64,000 nucleotides of DNA. Origin: Pelecanus crispus (lineage: Eukaryota; Chordata; Aves; Pelecaniformes; Pelecanidae). The position numbers and the translations under genes were made by a program. Of the stretch, positions 56,590-64,000 are shown piece after piece. Where the stretch lies: NCBI RefSeq assembly GCF_030463565.1, contig NC_134653.1, forward strand, positions 33,665,150-33,729,149. Reading direction: 5' to 3'. The notes under the pieces are model-generated. The model had not been told where the DNA came from and made no database searches. It saw nothing but the letters and a program-made list of their open reading frames with translations. Numbering within the stretch: position 1 is the first letter of the stretch; each line of letters begins with the position of its first letter.

Positions 56590-59500
56590 GCACAGGTTTG
56601 CGTAAACGTTTATTTTAAGCTTTGTCACAATACCATAGTCGATCTGTGAAACTCGTCTACAAATATTTAACTACCTAGTACACGGATTCGGTGGTCAGGC
56701 AAGTAACAAAGGCAAGTACAGCTCTGGAGAAAACAGGCCTGATGACCCGTCACTGCGTCACGATATCCCCAGCTAGAACCCAGCGCTTCCCTGCGGATCC
56801 TAAGTCAAAAGTACACACGCATCATTTTTTCCGACCAAACTGTATTTTGTTGGTTTGTGGTTTTTTTTGTTTTTTTTTGTTTTTTTTTTTTTTACATAAA
56901 CGCGATCGTACAAACTTAAAACACGACCATCTCGAAATCCCGTGTACAAAACGGGCTGCGGGATCGCTAAGAGCGGCGCCGATAACGAGCGCTACCGTAG
57001 CAAACGTAACTTCCGATCGAAAGGGAAAAAGGTCGATTTTTCAATGTGCTGTCATCACAGTTCGATGGAATTATCCAGAAGTTTAAAATACATGCGGATA
57101 CAATAAAACCTGTTATTTTCCAACCCAGACGAAGAGAACTTAACGGTCATTTACATCATTAGCTGCCAAATACAGATCAGAACGTGAGGCAAATCACACT
57201 TAAAAACTTCTACGCCATCGAAGAGCTAAGATTGATACTGGTCTATTTTCCACATCTAACTATGCGACAAGTCTTGAAAAGCAAATCACGATTTGAAGGA
57301 CGCGCTATTAAGTACAGCACTGAATTACACCAGAGTTTACACGTTGTACTCTGACACCCAATACCACTTTTGAAAGCATTACATTCCGAATACGACAGAT
57401 CGGTTATCTATAGGCGAGGCGCGTACTTTCAAAGAAATTGCTACCGACGCTAGTTTTGCAAAAACGCGAATGTATTGAAAATACTACAGTAGTTTCAAAT
57501 GTTAGGTCTTCAAAGTGTGAAGGTTAAAACACTTAAGACCCGACCGGAATTTCTGATGCCGGACAGTCCGAAGCTCACCTTAAAACGGTTGCGTCAGCTG
57601 CTTAACGCAGGGCGACGTTCTTGCAAGTGGCTGCTGCAAACGGGAAGGTCGATAAAGGGAAGCCGTTCCGGATGAGCAGCCTTGGGAGGCGAGGACAGAC
57701 TGGGTGCGATCCCGCACCCGCCTGCGCCCCAGGGAACCTGTGCCGCTTCACCAGCGGCTTGCACCAGGCAGGATGCCGAGGGAAGCGGACCGTCAGAGGA
57801 GTGCATAGACGCTGCCACCCACCTTCCATTAAGCCGTCTGGTAGTTACAGCGAAAGGCTGGGCGCTGCGAGATCTGGGTTTTATTCCCGCTTTATTTCTG
57901 CCACCGACTCAGGCCAGGTCTCTCAAATTCTGTGTCTCGGTTTATCGGCGGGTGACGAGGCGATACCTGCACACCCCTGCGAATTCGTACGAGACGCTCC
58001 GATCGACGGCAATACAAAAGCAGTGCAACCACTGTCACTGGAACGAGTTCTAAAAACCAGCAAAAACCTCGATGGATAAACTAGCTGACTTGGTATGGAA
58101 AATATCTGTAAAAGGTATTTACAAAAGTTGAAAGAGATTAAATACAATACCGCATTCATGTCCCAAAAGCGCTTTCACTACAGTGCACGTTTAAAAATGC
58201 AGAGCATTTTTGAAGTATATATATTGAAGATTAGATTGTGCTTTAAAAAAATCATTTACTTCTGAATTTGACTAACATGAAAACTGAGTGCTGGGAAAAA
58301 TACTGATTAAAAATATCCAATTTTATATATACCGCTTTTCACATAACATTTTGCTATACATGGGATGCAAGTCAATACAAAAATACTTTTTTTCAAGCAG
58401 CAGGGTGAGCAAAATTAAGAGTATTAATAGAGGAGGGCTAACTTTACAAAACTAAGATAAATGATTGGAGAGAGACAGGGAGAAACTATAATCCAAATTA
58501 ACTTTTATATAGTATTTTAAAAGAACTCTTTATCATAGACAACTCTCAATATATAAACGATTCAGTATTTTTAACTTCAACATTAAATATGGATTACATA
58601 AAATACAATCTATGCAAAACCAACTCATGCCCGTAGTCTACTGAAGTCAACTGAGCCACTTACACGAGCGAGGTTTGCAGACTTTGGTCCTCAGGCCTCA
58701 AATTTAGCAAAACGCATAAAGACCTGACAAGCTTTGCTCATCGATTCCTAATTTCCAGGTTGGCGTCTTAGCCCGGTCCTCTGTGCGCAACAGTAAGGAA
58801 AACTGAGTTTACAGGGGAAGACTCTGTAATACTATGGAAAATGAGCTGTAAAAAAATGAATATACAGCAATTTACATTTTCAGCTTTACAAAGCAGACTA
58901 TTTGTTGCCATAGTACTTATCGGTTCACGGGAAAGATTTTTTAAGTTATGAAAAGCAGTTACTTTGCAACTCTAAATGTGTACGTCCTGAAAAACAGGGT
59001 GCGGGGGGATTTACAGGCCACGTAAAAAATTAAAATGGATTACAACAGTGCCAGCTGCATATGAAGTCCAACCGTATTGAACTTAAGTGATCACAGTTTG
59101 GAGTAAAGGCCATTACCATGGATTTTAAAATAATCCCTCATGTAAATGTCACATACAGACCAAAAGAGGTTAGGCAAGTAACACACATTTTAAGAAGAGT
59201 GTTAAACTTCAGCGTAAAGAGAAAAAGAAACTCAGCCCACAGTTACATTCAGTTAAGCGTCACATCAACAAAGGCTCTACCCAACGAAACAAGAAGCCGA
59301 AGACCCAGCTGTGCTCAGCTGCCCCTGGCCAGTCCCGCGGGGGCCGGTGCTCGCAGGTGAAGTGGCAGCACGCCGATCACCTACTCGCATTTGTTCCCCT
59401 TCCTTTTTAGCCAGTCCCTATCACAAACCGATTTTTGTTCCTTTTTTTTTTTTTTTTTTTTTTCTTTACTGGTTCATTTAGATGTTACGGAACACATAGT

Positions 59501-60857
59501 TCTTCAGCTGCGGTCCGTTCTACCTCTCGTGGTATTGATACTGTGCTCATCACTATGGTTTAGATGCCTCCCCGCCATTTATCTCCTCAAACGCTCTAGG
59601 TTACCAAGTTAAACCACCTATCCGACTGTCTTCCCTGAGGTTACCTTTGTTTCGATGCATTTCAGCAAACCTTAGAAAGCCAGTGGCAGTCTACCAAGCT
59701 AGTCAATTCTAAGGTTACAAATACATACAATCCTTCAAAACAAAACTGCTTCAAAGCTCCTACATCACTTTGAAACACTGCTGTGTAACACACCCTTCTC
59801 ATAAGGTGACTCGCTTCCCCCAAAACCCAATATAGCGAGAACACAGATGTCAAGCAAAAAGCTCCTATAAAACTATTACAATTTTAGAAAAAAATCCAGA
59901 TCTTCCTGAAGATAATTTATTGCCGCTTATTGGTCCTGAGAAAGCTTTAAGCAACAATACATTTGCAAGTGTTCTAACTGCTGCCTTTTTTGAGGAAGTA
60001 TGTGGGTCCCAAGATGAAAAATCGTGTCTTATTCTACGCACTATGCTTGGAAAATGCTTCACTGTGAAGATCAAATATGAATTACAATTTGCCATGCTAC
60101 ATCTCTTCCCTTTCTGTCAATTTATTAAAACCAATTTCCTTTCAAACACCAAATTAGAGACGAAATGCAATGAAATAATGCCACACCTGCACTTCTCAGT
60201 TCCTCATACTGGACTGGCATTTAAGGGCTTCAAATTTATGAAATCTTCCTTCTCCCTTATTCCCCACCTCCTACTAAAAGCTATGGTGTGAATTTTTTTG
60301 GCCTGGATACCAGAAAATTCCTCATCTGATACTCAGTGAAAGGCAACTTCAAGGCAATGAAATAAGCCAACAATAAAACAAAAACATTTGCAACTTTGGG
60401 GAAAAAAAAAAAAAATTGGACCCACAGCAGTTACTTCTCAATGGAAGTGTTTGGTAGCTTGAGATTTTTTTTTTTTCTTTTTAACTTTTCAAGTGTCAAA
60501 TTTGCATATGTTTAGCTCAATTTCAGTATTTGAAAGACTACTCAATTTGCTTTTATAAAAACCTTACAAAAGATGTTCTTAAATGCTTGTAAAAGTAAGC
60601 GTTTTATCTACTGAGAAAATTCTAGTACTGGATAAAACTCTCTGAATGTACAGCTGAACTTTTTAAATGCTTTTTGTTTTCCCCTACAAGTATAATGGCT
60701 GAATGTATAATCTAGATAAATTAGTCTTACACATGATGAAAAGTTATTAACTTTGCACACTTTTTACCATGTGATGTTTTGTTGCTTTGTTAACTTCGAA
60801 TGCGACAGTGCTTAGGGATTTTCTAGAGCTGGTGTACAGTGGTCTATAGGGGCTGGT
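56590..60857 (-). other. probable BRI3BP 3'UTR and intergenic sequence
   Basis: I see no coding exon or RNA gene between the BRI3BP stop and the DHX37 promoter. Minus-strand AATAAA hexamers occur at 60121-60126, 59916-59921, 57891-57896, 57880-57885 and 56609-56614, so the BRI3BP 3'UTR may be short or up to about 4.2 kb. The part at about 56900-58080 keeps many CpGs despite moderate GC content. Short open frames show no family resemblance. Confidence 0.5.
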
Positions 60858-63254
60858 TCATTGGTCACTGCCTCTGTCCAGGTTTTCAATCACCCTAGAA
60901 AGACGTATGTTCAGAAGTCTGATCTGACTATCGAGGTGGTCCATCTTCTCCTCAAGGCTGCTGTTGCTGTTTCTTCTCCAGTAAAATCCAACTGGCCCCG
61001 TCATGAAGTAGACTGCTACAACAAAGCAGAGAGGCAGGATCGCATGTTCCGGGTCACCTTCGTACTTCTGGAGGATGTACACGCACGAGAGAGTGAAAAG
61101 GGCAACCCTCGCAATCCAGAAAAAGCGACCAAACAGCATGTGCAGGAGATAGAAGAAGAATCCGAGGAAGAGAGATAAAAACCAATAGGCAAGTAAAATG
61201 GCACCAATCAGCAGAAGAGCACGGGTCGGGTTGTTGGCAATTGCTGCTGGGCTGAAATAATGAGTCAGGTTGGAGGCTGAAAAACACAGGAAAATTTACA
61301 GAGTATTAATGAGTGCGTGCCAAAGTGTTAAGGGCAAAAAATGCAAGCACAGCTTCAAAGGGTCATGCAGCAGGATCACAGCTGCGTTTTCTAAAGTACG
61401 GGGTAAAGCGAGTTCATCCACTTCCCGATGGACCTTTTTCAAATCACTGGCTCAGCTCCAATGACGCAACTGAACTAATTCCTTTAAAGTAGAGGTGATA
61501 AAGGTTCTTTAAAGTAGGGGTGCCAAAGGTTCTTTAAAGTAAGGGTGCCAAAGGTTCTTTAAAGTAGGGGTGCCAAAGGTTCTTTAAAGTAGGGGTGCCA
61601 AAGGTTCTTTAAAGTAGGGGTGCCAAAGGTTCTTTACTACTGCAGGGCCTAAGCTCGAAGCTCACACTGAGGCCGAAGATCCTGCTTTGTAAAAGTTACA
61701 TTCTAAAGGCTCTCAGTTGCATCTTTCCTTCTTCCAGTCCTCCTTTATTTCCCTGCACCATTCCTGGCCGCATGCAGATCCATTTAATAACGACACCAAG
61801 AAACCAACCGTGACTTGTTACGTGTTTTATAGGCACCCTGTAGATACATATACAGGATCGGAACAGCTGGTTTTTGTCCTCTTGTTTGAAGGTACTAATA
61901 GCAAAATCAAAGCCAGGTGAAGAGGATAGAGATACCACTGATGGATGTTTAATGCAGCGTGATAAAATGTAATTATTTTCCCACTTGGCCTATGCTTGTA
62001 AACACTGATACAGGCTGATATAGTTCAAGAGTTAACAGGCATCACACTTACCATCAATTCCAAGAACATCTAACAAATCAGTCCATATTCTCCAGAATGT
62101 GTCCATTAATATATCCACCCCATTCACAAACCTCTCTGTCAACCTTGAAAAAAACTGAGAAATAAAATTTAAAATTAAAAAAAAAAAAAATCCTCAATTC
62201 CTTAAATACACTTTGAGACTTACTACTCACGAGTAAAATTATTATTCATTAAAGAAGAATTGCAGGCTATTCTGAAGTCCCCAAGGGGAAAAAAAATGTA
62301 AATCTGTAAATGTTTTTAACTCTGCGTATCGTAAATTTACTTATTACAATTGCTCTTATTCTAGGTTTTGGGGCATGTAAATGTATACGTTGACAGGATT
62401 TAAATATGCACTTTATTAGCTTTACCATTGTTTTGAAGTTTAAAGAAAACACTGTTACTAGCCATAGACATCGGTAAAGCAAACCAGAGCATTAGTTTTA
62501 TCGAGCAACTGAGAGATGTCCCCAGCATCACACCCAAACCTCTCAAAGGCATTTACAGGTCCATTTAACAGTATTATTTCTTCCTGCTGGCTGAGGAGAG
62601 AAGGAACAGAGGAATGCACAGGTCCGGCTGCCTGCACGCCTCATTTCATGCAAGTTCCTGCGTGGCCCCGCAAACAGAGGATGCTCTGCTGATGCACAGA
62701 GCGTATTTCAGTCGGAAGGCTCCTCACCGACAGCGGTCTGCCCCGGCCGCCTCCCCCACCTGAAATGATCTTTATTTAGAGATTTATCAGTATTTTTTTT
62801 TTTTTTGCAGTTTGCTCCACGCCAAGCCTCGCCTCCCGTTCTCCTTCCCAAAGCAACGCTCCAGCCCTTCCTTCCACCGCCTCGCCCGCAGCCGGCCTCG
62901 CACAGGCCTCCGCGGCTCCAGCACCGAGCACGGCTCCGGGGGCGAGGGCGGCTTCCCGCGGGGCTCTGCCTCACAGAACCGCCCGCTCACCCCCGGGAGC
63001 AGGAGGGCGCGGAGGGAAAGGAAGCCGGGGGTTTGCGTGTGGAGGGGAAGCGGCCGGCGCCTCACCTTCTGCAGGGCCCGCACGTTGTCCTCGCCGAAGA
63101 GGCCGCTGACGCCTTGGTAGAGGCCGCTGGCAGCCCGGCGGAGGCTGTTTTGCTTCTCGGCACCCCGGCTTCGGGCTGCCCAAGCGCCGGGTCCCGCCGT
63201 GCCGCCCAGCAGCAGGGCGAGGAGCAGCAGCGCCGGCAGCCGCCCCGCCGCCAT
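60858..63254 (-). CDS. BRI3BP: BRI3BP, BRI3-binding membrane protein, three exons
   Basis: Coding exons are 63066-63254, 62052-62154 and 60858-61276: 711 nt, or 236 residues (human 251). A Leu/Ala-rich signal peptide covers about residues 1-26. The conserved core GLFGEDNVRALQK ends exon 1, and TERFVNGVDILMDTFWRIW lies in exon 2. In exon 3, hydrophobic segments lie at about 118-146, 150-166 and 177-197. A charged amphipathic helix follows at about 205-230, ending ENLDRGSDQ. The protein is a multi-pass membrane protein of mitochondria or ER that binds BRI3; its exact role is poorly known. Splice sites are canonical and phases close. The start is the first Met of the exon and precedes the signal peptide directly. 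Human BRI3BP is divergent from DHX37; here both genes run the same way. Confidence 0.93.
61479..61636. repeat. 25-bp tandem repeat in BRI3BP intron 2, six copies
   Basis: The unit AAGGTTCTTTAAAGTAGGGG plus TGCCA repeats with exact 25-base spacing (GGTTC anchors near 61503, 61528, 61553, 61578, 61603 and 61628). A partial, more diverged unit precedes it. Internal copies are almost identical, so expansion is recent. Confidence 0.93.
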
Positions 63255-63340
63255 GGCCGCCCGCGCTGCGCGCCGCGCCAGGCACCGCCGCGATTGTAGC
63301 GCCGCCTAGAGGCCGCGCCGCGAACCCCGCCGCCTTCCTG
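63255..63340 (-). promoter_or_regulatory. BRI3BP: BRI3BP CpG-rich 5' flank
   Basis: GC- and CpG-rich sequence upstream of the start codon, without a TATA box, is probably part of the 5'UTR and promoter. The island is cut short at about 63410 by the C-run and CR1. Confidence 0.5.
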
Positions 63341-63416
63341 AGGGGAGGGGGCGCGGGGGGGGGGGGCGGTGCACTCTTCGAGTGCACCGCCCCCCCCCCG
63401 CGCCCCCCCCCCCCCC
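63340..63416. repeat. GC-rich inverted repeat (hairpin) beside BRI3BP
   Basis: The left arm at about 63350-63376 (GCGC, a run of 12 G, then CGGTGCACTC) is followed by a TTC loop at 63377-63379. The right arm at 63380-63406 (GAGTGCACCG, a run of C, then GCG) is its reverse complement apart from C-run length. The C-run continues to 63416 and directly abuts CR1 sequence. Confidence 0.9.
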
Positions 63417-63850
63417 AAAATCAATCATTAAGGTTGAAAAGGACCTCTAAAATCCTCAGCCCAAACATCAACCCACCACCACCATGCCCGCTAAACCGTG
63501 TCCCCCGGTGCCGCGTCTGCCCGTTTCCTGAACGCCTCCAAATGGCGACTCCCCCGCCTCTCTGGGCGGCCTGTTCCAATGCTTGACCGCGCGTTTCTGT
63601 GAGGAAATTTTTCCTAATATCCAATCTAAACCTCCCCTGGCGCAACTTGAGGCCATTTCCTCTCATCCTATCGCTAACTACTTGGGAGAAGAGCCCAACA
63701 CCCCCCTCACTACCCCCTCCTTTCAGGCAGTTGTAGAGCGATCAGGTCTCCCCTCAGCCTCCTCTTCTCCAGACCAAACACCCCCAGCTCCCTCAGCCGC
63801 TCCCCATCAGCCCTGTGCTCCAGACCCTTCCCCAGCCCCAGGATTTAGCT
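63417..63850 (-). mobile_element. CR1 3' fragment upstream of BRI3BP
   Basis: Minus-strand CR1 ORF2 end ([20 protein letters not shown] near 63630) and tail. Its tail corresponds to the first tail of the composites at 14 and 33 kb and stops at about 63420, where the C-run begins, without a second tail. Confidence 0.87.
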
Positions 63851-64000
63851 TGTCCCAGTCCCAACATTTAACCTCTTTCCAGTATTGGTCCTGTCACAGG
63901 CTAAATTCGATATTTAATAATCCACCTAGCAAATTTCCCCCCCGCCCCCCGCTATCTAATATGGGCTCAAGCTGCATCAGGGGAGGTTTAGATTGGATAT
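63851..64000 (+). mobile_element. start of an inverted CR1 fragment at the window edge
   Basis: From about 63960 the plus strand reads GGGCTCAAGCTGCATCAGGG and GGAGGTTTAGATTGGATAT, the same CR1 part that occurs in reverse at about 63607-63660. About 100 bases of unassigned sequence separate the two. The element continues beyond the window. Confidence 0.6.

Noticed and set aside
57621-58079. 152-codon plus-strand frame downstream of BRI3BP
   Set aside because: No domain, no splice context; explained by the CpG-rich composition of the block.

Overview
This window is nuclear DNA of a bird. It carries spliced vertebrate genes, many CR1 LINE copies ending in the usual TTCTATGATTCT-type tail, remains of an avian ERVL-type retrovirus, and no mammalian-type SINEs. 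The gene set matches human 12q24.31 as I recall it: SCARB1, UBC, a tRNA cluster, DHX37, BRI3BP. All four protein-coding genes are on the minus strand, so they read from right to left. Exons were placed by hand from splice sites, reading phase and recalled human proteins. Every coding exon closes in phase, but single boundaries could be off by a base.

Layout. About 395-22,400 is SCARB1, the HDL receptor SR-BI. Twelve coding exons give 505 residues, and a separate last exon at 792-914 encodes an SR-BII-type alternative tail. A 2.7 kb antisense CR1 lies between the two alternative ends. A 78-bp minisatellite fills the start of intron 1, and a 1 kb alternating purine-pyrimidine array sits just upstream of the gene. 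23.6-28.6 kb is intergenic, with an LTR-like stretch and a CR1. 28.6-30.0 kb is UBC: three ubiquitin units plus Asn, a 5'UTR intron and a TATA promoter. 30.0-33.6 kb is a CpG-rich flank, plain sequence and a composite CR1. 33.64-35.0 kb holds five tRNA genes (Ala-TGC, Asp-GTC, Phe-GAA, Asp-GTC, Ala-TGC). 36.5-56.5 kb is DHX37, the ribosome-biogenesis DEAH helicase: 27 exons, 1,143 residues, with ERVL remains in intron 10. 56.6-60.86 kb is probably BRI3BP 3'UTR or intergenic DNA and contains a CpG-retaining block. 60.86-63.25 kb is BRI3BP: three exons, 236 residues. 63.3-64.0 kb holds a GC-rich hairpin and more CR1.

The genes do not form a pathway. UBC, DHX37 and the tRNAs are housekeeping or translation genes, while SCARB1 and BRI3BP encode membrane proteins. 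I see no CRISPR, operon, toxin-antitoxin or other undescribed system. The observations most worth following are the conserved SR-BII exon, a CR1 composite with two 3' tails and a shared spacer, the unusual repeats flanking SCARB1 exon 1, the hairpin next to BRI3BP, and the orientation of BRI3BP compared with human.
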